Shown here: in pieces, positions 13,435 through 24,654 of the stretch | Numbering within the stretch: the first letter of the stretch is position 1 | Layout of the letters: each line of letters starts with the position of its first letter | DNA from: Microcebus murinus | Taxonomy: Eukaryota > Chordata > Mammalia > Primates > Cheirogaleidae | Length of the DNA: 64,000 bases | Direction of reading: 5' to 3' | Assembly: GCF_040939455.1 (NCBI RefSeq) | Contig: NC_134117.1 | Location: 64,502,501-64,566,500, forward strand | Notes under the pieces: model-generated | Seen by the model: only the letters and a program-made list of their open reading frames with translations | Told to the model about the DNA's origin: nothing | Databases searched by the model: none | Program-made: the position numbers and the translations under genes

Positions 13435-13767
13435 CAGTCATGTACTGCTTAAGGATGGGAATATGTTCTAGGAAATTTCTCATTAGGGTGACTTTGTACT
13501 GTGAACATCAGAGTGTACAAACCTAGATGGTACAGCCTGCTACCCATGTAGGCTATATGGTATAATCGATTGTTCCTAGGCTGTAAACCTTTACTGCACT
13601 GAATACTGTAGACAATTATAGCACAGTGGTAAGTATGTGTGTATCCAAACATATCTAAACATAGAAAAAGGATAGGAAAAATATGGTATTTAGTCTAATG
13701 GGACCACCACCTTGTATGTGTTCCACAGTTGACTGAAATGTAATTATTGCTATGCCATATATTACTG
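13435..13767. mobile_element. Tigger-like DNA transposon (MITE)
   Basis: A 333-bp element begins 'cagtcatgtactgcttaagg' and ends 'tatgccatatattactg'. The termini are imperfect inverted repeats and it is flanked by TA (13433-13434, 13768-13769), the target of Tc1/mariner-type transposases. Internal blocks 'acctagatggtacagcctgc' and 'atctaaacatagaaaaagga' match a common non-autonomous TcMar-Tigger family of mammals. It has no coding capacity. It sits in the old L1M. Confidence 0.72.
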
Positions 13768-14399
13768 TACTATACAAACACTGTGACAGAGCTTGTAAGG
13801 CTATATTAGTACCAGAAAATGAAGACCTCAAATGAAGAGTGTTACCAGAGATAGAGACATCATGCATAATGATGAAAGTGTCAATTCATTAAGAAGATAT
13901 TAGAAATCTTATATGTCTATGAAAGTATTCTACGCTCTCAAATATGTGAAACAAAAATGGACAGAACAATAGGGTAATATACACAGAGTAATATTGAATA
14001 TTTAATATTACCTTATATAATTGAGAGAACAAGTACATAAAAAATCAGTAAGGATTTAGAACACTTAAACAATACCCTAAGGCACTTGGCTCATTCTAAC
14101 TTAATAACATTATCTAATAAGAAGATAGATTTTTAAAAAAATATTTAGATTTAAGTCTGAGCCATAAAACAATTCCCAATAAATTTTAAGGAATTGAAAA
14201 GCATACAAGAATATATTCCATAATCAAAATGGCCTTAAGTTGAAAACAAATAATGAATAAGATTTTAGAAAACTTCAAATATCTGGACATTACGAACACA
14301 CTTGTAAGTATGCCATGCATTAAAAGAGTTGAAAATGTTATTTTAAAATATGCAAAGGGAGTTAAAAATATTATTAACTAACTGATAATTAAAATGCTC

Positions 14400-14446
14400 T
14401 CTCTCTATATATGTATATATATATACACACACACATATATATTTCA
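14400..14446. repeat. Short TC/TA/CA microsatellite
   Basis: Mixed dinucleotide run (tctctctatata, tatatata, cacacaca) inside the L1M. Confidence 0.85.
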
Positions 14447-16334
14447 AAGTTGAAGACTGTAGCTAATGCTGAAAGAGAACTTTATTGTTTTAAATGCTAT
14501 GGTAGGAAAGCACAGAGTTATAAATTCAATTTATAACTGTCACCATATGGTGATTTATACTGTCACCATAAAAAGGCAGAAAAAGAAGAGCAAAGTAAAA
14601 TCACAATAAATAAATGAAAGAAAATAATAAAGAGCAAATATCAAAAAATAGAAAAGATATTAATACAAACAGTAGAGAAAATAAACTGAAGCTTGTTTTT
14701 TGAAGAGAGTCTAAAGCTGATACTCCTCCAGAAAGACAGATGAAGAAAAAGAGAGAAGGTTAAATTTCCAGTACTAGAAATGGAAGATACTGCCATTCCT
14801 CAGGAATAAAAAAGGATAATAATTAGAAATTATGAAAAGTTTTATGGTAATAAGTTCAAAAAGTTATATGAAATGAACAGAATTTTTAAAACAACTTATC
14901 AAAACTGACATAACTAGAAGTAGGAAATAGGAATAGCTGTATATCTATTATAGAAATTGAATTTGTAATTAAAATAACTTCCAAGACATGCAAAAAAACC
15001 TTTAGGACCAGATGGTTTCACTGGTGAATTGTGTTAAACAGTAATGAAGACATAAAGCCCACCCTACACACACTTTTTCAGAAAGTAGAGGAGGAAACAC
15101 ACTTGCCAACTCATTTTATGAATGCAGTGAATCCATGATACCAATACCAAATGACGACATTACAGGAAATTAAAATTACAGATATATAATCCTCATGACC
15201 TCACATAAAAGAAAGTAAAAAGAAAATTGATTATACAATATATAAAAAGGATACAAAATATAAATTCAAGTAGTTTTTACCCCAGGAATACGATTAGCAT
15301 TGGAAAATCATTCATTGTAGTTAACCACATTAATAGGTTAAGAAAATATGATAATCTAATAAGATGCAGAAAAAGAATTTGACAAATTCATCACTCTTTC
15401 AAAATAAAATATCTTAAGAAACTATGAATTGAAGTAACATTTATTCAATTCAAAACAGAGTATTTATGTAAAGCCTACAGTTAATACAATGGCAACATAC
15501 TGAAGGCTTCCTTTATAAGATCAATTATAAGAAAACACAATGTCTGCTGGTACTTACACAACATTGTACCAGAATTTCCAACTAGTTAAATAAGGCAAGA
15601 AGAATAAACCAAAGATATTAAAGTTCAAGAGGAAAAAGCATAATTGCTTTTATTTGCAGATGACATGTTTGTGTGTGTATAAAATCCTAAGGAATCTAAA
15701 AGAGGAAAAAATAAAACCGTACTAATATTAATAATAGTATTTCACAGTATTGCAGGGAAGCATGTCAATTCACAAAAATCAATTGTAAACAAAAATCGAG
15801 TTTATTTACATATATGAGGAATAAACATTTTTATTTCCATACATTAGGAATAAATTATTTGTAACAAGAAATTTAAAACTACAATGACATTCTAACACAT
15901 CAAATACAAATCTAACAAAATATGTTTAAGAACACTACACTGAACGCTGTAGAACATTTCTGAGAGCAGTTAAAGAAAACCTAAGTTAATAATTAAGTAC
16001 TCCATATTTATGGATTGAATATCCCAATAGTATAAAGGCATCAATTATCTTAAAATTTATCTTTAAATTAAATAAAATACCAATCAAAATCCCAGCGGGG
16101 TTTCTTTTTTGTAGAAATCATCAAGCTGATTCTAAATTTATATGGAAATACAAATTACTAAAATAGACAAAGCAGGTTTGGAGAAGAAAAACAAAGACAT
16201 ACTACCTGACTTCAAGACTTATATAAAGATATAGCAATCAAGATTAGGAGATGGATTAAATGCATCAAAGCTTACTTTATTGTACTCTTAAGGGATATGT
16301 AGTTAACAATTAAAAGATTTTTGTCTCAATAAGA

Positions 16335-16980
16335 AAAATGTCAAAAGTCATTAAAAGTAAATTACAAAACCATAGTAAGTACTCAGTCTAAATCTTGTTT
16401 AATCTATATAGGCTTGAACAGTCACTTAAATTTCCTGAAGCTTATTTCTTAATCCAGTATAAAAATGTATACCACCAAAAAAGTTGTTGAAATTTATTCA
16501 CAGAATTAAAAATGCAAACCGTCTTCCAATCCTCATCTAACTGGTACATAATTATCAGGTGATATTTTCTATTAGTCTGACTCAGGCTATGATATCATAG
16601 GCATGGCCACTGGACTCTCAAATTGTGCCTTCCATTTATTTAGTTGCATTCAAAAAAATGGAACTTCTGGGTCTAAGTTTCTGCAACCTACATATCTTTT
16701 TGTGTATGGCCCTATTTAAATTGGGGCTATACTTTAGGGACTGTGTCTGAGATCCTAATTGGATTACTGGCCTGGAGTGGGACAAGCCAAGGATTAAATA
16801 TTATAATGTATGTAGACTATCACGGTTTATGACGCATAGTAGAAACTATAAATATCAGCTTTTATTATAGCTATACAAACCATTTTTATCTGCAAATAGT
16901 TAACAGCATGAAAGGTATCACAATGGAAACTGAAGTTGGAGGAAAAGGAAGGTCTTGTATGATAGGTTAAGACTTTTGAA
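16335..16980. other. No recognisable feature
   Basis: AT-rich sequence between L1M and an L2 fragment; nothing supported. Confidence 0.4.
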
Positions 16981-16984
16981 ATTT

Positions 16985-17400
16985 ACCTAAAGTCAGTGGG
17001 TTTTGCATAGCAGAGTGGCACGAGCAGATTTCCCTTTTGGAAAGACCTCCCTGACAGCAGCGTGACTGACAGATTGGAAGGAAATGGGGTTGGGGGAAGT
17101 GTAATGTGGTAAGCGACAGCTGCAGAAATACAGGCGATACTTAAATCTTAACAACGAGGAACATGAGGAAGGTGTAGAGACAGCATCAGATGTTTTGATC
17201 TGGGGGTTTTGTGCCATTGTCAGCTTGGGAATGAGCCCAGATAATCAGTGTATCTGTGGGCCATTTTAGAGTTTTAGGTCCGTTCAACCTGAAAGAAAGA
17301 CTCAGGAAGTCTTTAAATGCAAAACATCCAGAGAGAGTTCAGCAGATAAATGAAGAAGTGACTGGAGTTTGGAATAAATTCAGGGCGGGTCATAGTGTAA
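16985..17400 (-). mobile_element. Probable L2 LINE fragment, antisense
   Basis: The order 'gagtggcacgagcagatttc', 'agacctccctgacagcagcg', 'ttggaaggaaatggggttgg' and 'tgcagaaatacaggcgatac' resembles the reversed L2 region that reads roughly 'tgacatgatctga ... atcactctggctgctgtg ... attgcagtagtccaggcgag'. It is strongly diverged. The alternative is a chance resemblance of purine-rich sequence. Confidence 0.45.
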
Positions 17401-17575
17401 TTTTTCTTTTCGTAATTCTGCCACTTTAGTTTACTAGCCACCTCTCAGGTAGGGATACATCATTTGCTGTTTGGCTTCCATTTTATTACTCTATGAAACC
17501 TTTAAAATATATATAACATTAAATATTAACATATATACAAACAGACACATGTACATATACGTATATACATATGTA

Positions 17576-17664
17576 CAAGAGCTGTCCAGAAAGTATCAAA
17601 CCATAATTAATATAATGAGAACATATTAATATTACATGGCTGGATACTTCTTGCACAGTCTTCA
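17576..17664. mobile_element. Mariner-like palindromic MITE, copy 1
   Basis: An 89-bp element flanked by TA (17574-17575, 17665-17666). The left end holds 'ctgtccagaaagtatc' and the reverse complement of the right end holds 'ctgtgcaagaagtatccagc', so the ends form a long inverted repeat. It aligns end to end with the element at 40766-40848. No transposase is encoded. I do not recognise a named family. Confidence 0.72.
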
Positions 17665-17678
17665 TATATATGCACACA

Positions 17679-17680
<2 letters not shown>

Positions 17681-17722
<42 letters not shown>
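17681..17722. repeat. (TA)n microsatellite
   Basis: About 20 TA units immediately right of MITE copy 1. Confidence 0.95.
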
Positions 17723-17726
<4 letters not shown>

Positions 17727-17739
17727 GTCTTATATCCCA

Positions 17740-18128
17740 AGATGCACTTCTGCTGATGAAGACCTTCCTCTTCTTGAGATACTTTCCTCATCCACCCTAC
17801 TCCTCACTCCTGATTCTCCTGACAACTTATTTTAGTCTCTTCCACTGTTCTTCCTCCCTGTGTCCCTCCCTATTCAACATTGATGTTCACATTCTTATCC
17901 TTCTTTCGTAACTTATACAGTTTCCTTTACTTCCACATCATCAATAATCACATATATAACTATAGATTTTAACTTTAGCTCGATTAGTTTGCCAAAGTTA
18001 CCTATCTAACTTTTAACTGATCATTTAGCACTTTTTCCTGTTTGGGGGCTACAGGGACCTCACATTCTGCCTATCTCAAACTAAGCCCACAATCACCTCC
18101 AAACCATTTACTTCTCTTGCTTTCTTAT
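17740..18128 (+). mobile_element. Probable L2 LINE fragment, sense
   Basis: Pyrimidine-rich wording such as 'cccaagatgcacttctgctg', 'cctgtttgggggctacaggg', 'acctcacattctgcctatct' and 'caaactaagcccacaatcac' follows the order of the L2 ORF2 end/3'UTR. Diverged, with no open frame. Confidence 0.45.
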
Positions 18129-18129
18129 C

Positions 18130-18350
18130 TAAATTAATAATCAATACTTAAGTGCACATATAATAATAGAATTCATTGGGTGTCAGGCAGATGGTTGGGG
18201 GTAGGAGGGGGTGGGTATGTTCACACCTAATGAGTGTGGTGCGCACCATCTAGGGTATGGACATGCTTGCAGCTCTGACTTGGGTGGGTCAAAGGCAATA
18301 TATGTAACCTAAACATTTGTACTCTTATGCTGAAATTTAAAAAAATTTAA
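18130..18350 (+). mobile_element. Strepsirrhine-type L1 3' end fragment
   Basis: Only the L1 3'UTR is present: 'acttaagtgcacatataata', 'attgggtgtcaggcagatgg', the G-rich tract 'ggttgggggtaggagggggt', and 'ggcaatatatgtaacctaaa' before an A-rich tail. It is a very short, 5'-truncated insertion. The same tail wording recurs at 36400-36597 and, reversed, at 31152-31487. Confidence 0.85.
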
Positions 18351-18452
18351 AAAACCATAAATATGATTAATATAATTAATATGATAGATATAATTAATAT
18401 ATGATTAATATAATATAAAATAATACAGTATAATATGACATAATATAATGTT
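18351..18452. repeat. AT-rich low-complexity tract
   Basis: Imperfect reiterations of attaatat/aatatgat units, probably grown from the A-tail of the preceding L1 fragment. Confidence 0.7.
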
Positions 18453-18463
18453 CTATATATGTA

Positions 18464-18790
18464 CTTTTTTTGTTGTTGTTTGAGATAGAGTCTCACTCTG
18501 TAGCCCGGGCTAGAGTGCCATGGCGTCAGCCTAGCTCACAGTAAACTCAAACTCCTGGGCTCAAGCGATCCTCCTGCCTCAGCCTCCTGAGTAGCTGGGA
18601 CTACAGGCATGCAGCACCGTGCTGGCTAATTTTTTCTATTTTTAGTTGTTTGGCTAATTTTCTTTCAATTTATAGTAGAGACAGGGTCTCGCTCTTGCTC
18701 AGGCTGGTCTCGAACTCCTGAGCTCCAGCAATCCTCATGCCTTGGCCTTCAGAGTGCTTAGGATTACAGGCCTGAGTCACCACGCCTAGC
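18464..18790 (-). mobile_element. Alu (strepsirrhine type), antisense
   Basis: Full-length dimer in reverse, from a T-rich tail (ttttttgttgttgtttgaga) to 'ctgagtcaccacgcctag'. Target duplication 'ctatatatgta' occurs at 18453-18463 and 18791-18801. Confidence 0.95.
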
Positions 18791-19072
18791 CTATATATGT
18801 ATTTTTTAAAAAATCTTTCAGAATAAGTTGAAGGAAACAAAGGCCTAAATTTGGTAGGGAAATTATTTCTATAATAAAATGAAGAAATTGCATAAAAAAT
18901 TAATTAATTAATTAACAGCAACAGCATTTGCCTAGCCAAATAGACATCTCAATATTCATCCCTCTCCCTGATCTCCCATGGACCATTAACTTTCTATTTT
19001 ACCCCTTAAATCATTTATTTAATCCTTGACATTTTAGCTGGTCTTTTAGCTGGTCTTTGTTTCCTAGTCTAC

Positions 19073-19215
19073 TTTAGTGATTCCCACAACGTGGTCCCTG
19101 GAACAGCAGCATCAGCCTCATCTGAGAACTTGTTGAAGCTCTACTGAATCAAAAACTCAGAGGGTCAAGCCCTGTGCAGTAAGACTTGCAGGTGACTCTG
19201 ATTCATGCTACTCGC
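19073..19215 (+). mobile_element. MER5A-type hAT element
   Basis: 'agtgattcccacaacgtggt', 'cctggaacagcagcatcagc', 'atctgagaacttgttgaa', 'tactgaatcaaaaactcaga' and 'aggtgactctgattcatgct' are the successive blocks of MER5A, a non-autonomous hAT-Charlie element. Nearly full length, diverged. Confidence 0.88.
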
Positions 19216-19219
19216 AAGC

Positions 19220-20185
19220 ACAAGCAAGGCAATAATTAGCAGCATGGTATCCCAGTGTCCTTGGTTAGTATTCAGGAGACCTGGTGAGTATGCCTAAGAC
19301 ATTCCACCTGTCTGCATTTTGATTCCTTCATTTGTCTATTAAATTGGTTCAATTGATTATCTTTGGGATAGCTACAAGTACATATCTGAATGCTTTTTAG
19401 ATGATAATCCCTGTGACGTGTTGGAATGCATGAATTCATTTAATACTAAATAAAACTTTGAAGTAGTTATTATCATATATATGAACAAACCAAAGTACAG
19501 AGGGATTACTTACCCAAATCACACAGTCACCAAATGAGTGCATGATTCAAAGGAAAGCAAAGCCAGTGAGCAACCTCTTCACCTTTGCTCTCTCCTCCTT
19601 CTATGATACCTTGCTCTGTGCAACAGAGTGACAAAAGCAAGCAGAGTTTCTGAGATCAATAAAGCACTGTACATAACACAGGTATTCCATATGCATTGTA
19701 TTAGAATCCATGCCAAGAGAAATAGTCTCATGTTTGGATAGGGCACTGAACTGACTTGGAAAATTGGACCACGATGATGAGTAACACCAGGGGTTTGATT
19801 CCCATTACATTTTTACATTTCCCACAGGTAAAGGTACTTGTGGGATTTTTTCTGAATAAATATGCCATCCTGCATATTTTAAAAGTACATTTAATCTCTT
19901 CTAGTAATTAGTCTGCAGATGTGTATTTCAGGATTGAGTGAGTAAATGAGTTTAAAGAGTTTGCTAATTTTTGTAGAGAACCAAGGACAAATCTGTTCCT
20001 TTTCAAGGTTGAAATATAGCACAGACATTGGAACATTTTTATAGCTTGAAATAAAGAACATTGGGTGAATAGTTCAGTTGAAGTATATTTACAAAGATAA
20101 ATAGAAATACACTCCCCACACAAGACAGCATTTCTTTAAATAAACGTATGCATACAGTTAGGGGAATGGCAGTTCCTTCTCAACC
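19220..20185. other. No recognisable feature
   Basis: About 1 kb with no supported gene or repeat. Part of 19400-19570 (gaacaaaccaaagtacagag ... ttacttacccaaatcacaca) could be a highly diverged MIR in reverse. Confidence 0.4.
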
Positions 20186-20189
20186 TGTT

Positions 20190-20494
20190 CTCCCTGGAGT
20201 ATTCACATCTTGGCTGAAAAGAGCCTGTTTCATAAGCCTGACACCTGGGACTAATTGTGGACATGTCACTTTCCTCTTCTTGTGCATCGAATCCATTACC
20301 AGCCTAGAAAATCTTACTTCCTAGTGTTCAACTTTTCTATGTCTCTGTGGCCAACACCGTAGTCCAAAGTGTCATTACCATTAGCCCAAGTTTTTGCTGT
20401 GTTCCCTAATTGACCCACTGAGAATCTCATTATCTTTTAAAAGTACAAATTAGATAGTTTAATCCTCTATGTAAAACCTGACAGTAGTGTATTG
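20190..20494 (+). mobile_element. Probable L2 LINE fragment, sense
   Basis: 'atccattaccagcctagaaa' and the block 'atcttttaaaagtacaaatt' to 'acctgacagtagtgtattgg' resemble the L2 region that normally reads 'ccttttaaaacataaatcagatcat ... aaaccctccaatggct'. It may be one L2 with the pieces at 21040 and 21390, split by LTR insertions. Confidence 0.5.
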
Positions 20495-20655
20495 GCTCTC
20501 TACCGCTGTTGTAACAAAGTACCACAAATTCGCATGGCTTAAAACCATGCAAATTTATTGTCTCACAGTTTTTGTAGCTCAGAAGTCCAGGAGGGCACTG
20601 CCAGGTTCTCTCTGTAGATGTTTCAAGGCTGAAATCAAGGTTTTCTGAGAGCTAA
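20495..20655 (-). mobile_element. MaLR LTR fragment, antisense
   Basis: 'gctgttgtaacaaagtacca', 'cttaaaaccatgcaaattta', 'ttgtctcacagtttttgtag' and 'ggctgaaatcaaggttttct' match the reversed 3' end of an MLT1-type LTR. Only about 160 bp remain. Confidence 0.72.
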
Positions 20656-20659
20656 AAGA

Positions 20660-21035
20660 TGCATACAGTTATCCAGATAAAAAATAATAGTGGTTTGAGC
20701 TAATGTGGAGATAGGGGTATACAGCAAATTTGGGGACTGTTTTATAGGAGAATGTAGAACTCTCTGGAATTTGTAATAAGAAGAGCATTCATTACAAGTA
20801 AACTTAGCAACCTAGCAATTTGCTCAATTTCCAAAAAAAAAATAAGTCTGTTTTGACAGGATTCCAGCATGTCTTGCCTTCCTTATGGAATATGATAAAG
20901 TCTTTTCTCTTTTCAAATGTCTCAGAATCTTTCTTTTCATATATATGCATATACTGTGTACTATCCAGTTATCTGAACCTCTCCCCATTCCTTGAAAAAA
21001 TGGATAATGTGAATGACCCGTAATTTGTGCCTGGT
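20660..21035. other. No recognisable feature
   Basis: AT-rich; short open frame at 20820-21023 has no domain or homology I recognise. Confidence 0.4.
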
Positions 21036-21039
21036 GTTT

Positions 21040-21160
21040 CTAGTGTCTGGAGTATAAACTCTGCCCAGAAAAATCAAACAAGAGCCAGCTCAAATGTCAC
21101 CTCCTCCATGAATCCTTTCCTTACTAGCCCTTCAAATAATGCATTCATTTCCATCAGTCA
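21040..21160 (+). mobile_element. L2 LINE fragment, sense
   Basis: 'agagccagctcaaatgtcac' followed by 'ctcctccatgaatcctttcc' is the L2 block near the end of its coding region (agcccagctcaaatgccacctcctc...). Short but distinctive. Confidence 0.65.
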
Positions 21161-21164
21161 GATG

Positions 21165-21385
21165 AAGAAGAGAGAGAATTCTTTAGCAGCTTTTTGTTCT
21201 TTTTGGTCCCCCAGCAGATTGGATGAGGCCCACCCACGTTGGGAAGGCCCCCTGCTTCCCTCAGTCCACCAATTCAAATACTAGTCTCTTCCAAAAACAT
21301 CTTCACAGACATGCTGAGGATGATGTTTAACCTATCTGGGCACGCCATGCCCTAATCAAATTGAAAATTAAAATTATGTGTTGAC
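21165..21385 (-). mobile_element. ERVL/MaLR-type LTR fragment, antisense
   Basis: 'agcagattggatgaggccca', 'ccacgttgggaaggccccct', 'ttccaaaaacatcttcacag' and 'tatctgggcacgccatgccc' form the reversed wording of a common mammalian LTR that starts with a 'gtcaacttggctgggc' type sequence. Family not assigned. Confidence 0.6.
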
Positions 21386-21389
21386 ACAT

Positions 21390-21500
21390 ATTTGACTTCC
21401 ATTGTCACTGTGATTTTTAAGTTAGGAATGATGGTTTACATATCTCTGTATTCTCTGACAGTGCCAGGTACATGGGAGGTACTTGGTAAATATTTGCTAA
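21390..21500 (+). mobile_element. L2 LINE 3' end
   Basis: 'tctctgtattctctgacagt' then 'gccaggtacatgggaggtac' then 'ttggtaaatatttgctaagt' is the L2 terminal block. It lies in line with the fragments at 20190 and 21040, consistent with one element. Confidence 0.65.
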
Positions 21501-21504
21501 GTAA

Positions 21505-22760
21505 GTTAATATATGTTATTAATATTACCTGCACCCCAGCTATTTTAGGTAAAAAAAAAAGTACCATAAAAATTCAATGTAGTAAAAAAACTATTCTAGC
21601 ACCGATTGCTAGTTTCAGTGCTTTGCATGTTTCCCAATGCATCACGACCCACTGAAATGTGAATAAAGAGACCAGTGATTCCATTTTACAATATTCATTT
21701 GTGGAATGAATAAATGAAACACTGGTTAAACAAAGGCCTTTTATACTCATCCTGACCACATATTGCATTGAACTTCAGCTGTTTCAACAATCCAAACTTG
21801 TTACTTTTTTTTCCTCTGAAAGGGTAAGATCTTAGCATGCAGTGTCAACAATACCCTTTAAAGGGTTCTAGAATCAATCATCAGTTTTAGTAAAGCCATC
21901 TTACAGTTGGCTTATCTAAAAGAAACTCTTGAGAAAATAATAAACCCCCTTGTTCTTATTATTGTTCTTGTTGTTTTCCTCTTTCTCTCTCCTCCTCTTC
22001 CTTCTCCTCTCCTCCTCCTCGTTCTTACTCCTCTCTCTCTCTTTCTCTTATTTATAGAGATGATTATTATAGGTTGTGGGGTCAACCAATTAAATCACCA
22101 CAGAAAAAATTCAAAACCCTTTAGAGAACAACCGCTACCCATGGTCCCATTTTGTGCAGTCCAAATACTCTCAGGAAAGTGTTTTCCAAGCTACAATAAC
22201 CTTCTTTAAATAAAACCAGCATTTCTAGATTTGATTTACAGTGAAGCAATTGGTGTGCAGTATGATCCTGAGATTTAGGGGCATAATTACAATAAGAAGT
22301 AGACATTTAGGATCTAAATAAAATGGAAAGCGAGAAGTAAAATCTATGAACTGTGCATTAATATGCTAAGTTAATACACTGTTATATAAATGGAACTGCC
22401 AGCCCAAACTGTACTGAGCCCTAAACAATGATTCCTTGCATCTTCCTGTAGATTTGTGGAACAAAAATATTATGATATCCTCATAAGACCAAATCAAAAT
22501 ATTATAGCTACAAAAGAGTTTTTGTTTGGACACTATGATACACCGAGATTTATTATACTGAGCAAATAGTACTAATAAATTTTCAGAACAAATTTCCTCT
22601 TGAAAAATTGGTGGTTTTCCTCAAGTATTTACATTTACCATATGGTGTGGGGAGGGAAATAAGGTATCTGCAGCTTCCTCACAATGTATTGAGCTGGATG
22701 AAAATTTACTTCTTGATAGCCAGCTAAAGTGAATACTTTACCACAGTGCATAGAACAATA
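21505..22760. other. Unassigned; contains a pyrimidine tract
   Basis: No gene seen. A 75-bp TC/CTC-rich pyrimidine tract lies at about 21975-22050. An open frame across it (21907-22209) is low complexity and not a credible gene. Confidence 0.45.
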
Positions 22761-22764
22761 GGAC

Positions 22765-22910
22765 CTGGAGCTAGAATGTGACTTGTAAAACGTTTTTCCA
22801 AGTCCCACATTTCATAGATGAGGGGTCTGAGGGCTAGAACTAAATGACATTCATTCTTTTACCTAGAAAAAGTATGTCTAGAAACTACAATAGGAACCAG
22901 CACCTGTGCC
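22765..22910 (-). mobile_element. Weak MIR-like fragment
   Basis: 'ttcatagatgaggggtctga' resembles the reversed MIR 'tagatgaggaaactga' block. The rest is too diverged for confidence. Confidence 0.35.
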
Positions 22911-22914
22911 AAAA

Positions 22915-24255
22915 CGAATACATTTTTATCTCTATACTTCTTAATCATTCAAATGCTGCCTTTCTTTTGTTCTTCTAGTATAAGGATGGCTGTTGTAGCA
23001 AATCCAGAAACAAGAAGTCAGTACGCAGACATTCAGCAGATCCAACACCCAATGCCTGACAGATTGTAGCATGGTATATCCCACAGAACAGTCAGTGAAG
23101 AGGTTGCAGGTATTGGTCCATTTAGGGCTAGATAAAAGAAAAACAAACAAATATGGTTAATTGCCCATTATGACCATCAAGACAAGGCATCTGGTCCAAC
23201 AATAGACTGAATATGTCTGTGTTTTTGTGTGGTGGAAGAAATATACATAACAACTGGAAAAAGTCACAAAGAGTGCTCATGCCTTGTGTTCTTGAGGTGA
23301 AGCCATCTCCCTCCCAAAAGGTTAGCCAAACCTACCAGAGAAATCAGATTCCTTTGCTGCTTTCTGATGGCCTCCCACTCAAATGCACTAATTAATGGGA
23401 GTTAATAATTCATATTTAAGCCAGTGACATTTAAGATTACAGAAGGCAGTAAGCAGGCCATTTATCTATAATGTCTCTCCTTTTAGCTTATTCATGACCT
23501 GTGTGGGCATTCCCACAAGTTAGTCCCCTGAAGTCAGCTTGGGTCCTGGTATATCCCTCTCTACCCACCCTCTCAGAGAGTTATTTCTGGTCAGAATCAA
23601 TAATCCTTTCTTACTGTTTCCAAGTCCAGCATATACATCTCTTACGTCTTTCTTCACCTTAGGACATTGACATTTATTTTCCAATTGTTTAAGAATCTGG
23701 GAGAACTAAGATTCTTTAATATTTGTGGCAGAAGAATGTAGGAAAGACATTGAAATTTGAAACTACTGAGAGAATTGCTTTAGCGTGGGACAGAGAATTA
23801 TGGAGCCTCAATGTCCAGTAATAGAGTATTAATTGATGCCTCATTTTTCACACAACATGGCTTCATTGCTGGCACTTGCCCATCAGAAGCTACATGAGGA
23901 CCCCTCTGTTGGAGACAGAGAATCACATAGTGCAACGATTCCTTAAACTATGGAAGGAGGCCATCTATATTGTCACACAGGTGTGATGAAAGATAACTTT
24001 TTCCATCCCTTGTTCCAAAAGAGAGACAAAGACTAGTTCAAACTAGTTCACGTTATCTCAGTGTCAATTTATGAAATCAATTTATGAATCAGTATCAATT
24101 TATGAAAAAGAAGAATTAAAATAATACAAGTTAATGAAAGCATATATACAGAATCTTGTTCCTTCTGCCCTCATGGGCTAAGTGGCAATAGTAGATATGT
24201 AATAAAAGGAATACAAAAGGGACCCATCCTTTTGGGTCCCAAAAGGGACTCAAAG
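22915..24255. other. Unassigned; local 'caatttatgaa' repeats
   Basis: No gene recognised. At 24064-24105 'caatttatgaa' recurs three times within 45 bp, and 'actagttca' occurs twice at 24032-24050, small local duplications. Confidence 0.45.
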
Positions 24256-24261
24256 TTCAGA

Positions 24262-24264
24262 GGT

Positions 24265-24319
<55 letters not shown>

Positions 24320-24323
24320 TATA
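24262..24323. repeat. (TA)n microsatellite
   Basis: About 30 TA units with one interruption; forms the low-complexity core of a spurious minus-strand frame. Confidence 0.96.
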
Positions 24324-24434
24324 TGGGTGAGTCTGTGGTACTGGTTGCCAGATGAAATATAAGATCAATGGTTTTACAGATATTATCCATACCTTTGGGT
24401 GAGGGTGATATACAAGTATAATATTAACAGCAGC

Positions 24435-24650
24435 TTGCACCTGCAGTGTCTACTATACTAGGCACTGTTCTAACTACTTTATACACATTAACTAATCCTC
24501 ACAACAATATGTGTAGAATTATTATTCTGACCTCACTAATAATGGAATGGAGAGACAGAAAACTTACGTGGCTCACGCAAGGTGACAAAGTTAGTAAATG
24601 GAGAAGTTGGGATTCGGAAGAAAGCCTGTGCTCTAACTCCCCTAAGCTTG
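24435..24650 (-). mobile_element. MIR SINE, antisense, near complete
   Basis: 'tactaggcactgttctaact', 'taatcctcacaacaatatgt', 'ggctcacgcaaggtgacaaa' and 'gttgggattcggaagaaagc' follow the reversed MIR from tail to tRNA-related head. Confidence 0.82.
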
Positions 24651-24654
24651 CCTG

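Larger units (their letters stand above)
11200..16330 (+). mobile_element. Old L1M LINE, sense, nested insertions
   Basis: ORF1-like sequence at 11410-12010 includes 'tagaaatatttgaagagatg', 'gatccaagaagctcagtaga' and 'gacagcagccagagaaaaag'. ORF2 resumes after the insertions with endonuclease-region wording ('gtcaattcattaagaagata', 13880-13900). RT-region wording follows to about 16300, including 'ttgcagatgacatgtttgtg' at 15652, the FADD-box region. All frames are closed. Interruptions are a MaLR LTR (12531-13372), an Alu inside that LTR, and a Tigger-like element (13435-13767). About 60 bp of L1 survive between the LTR and the Tigger element, which shows these are separate events. Confidence 0.75.
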
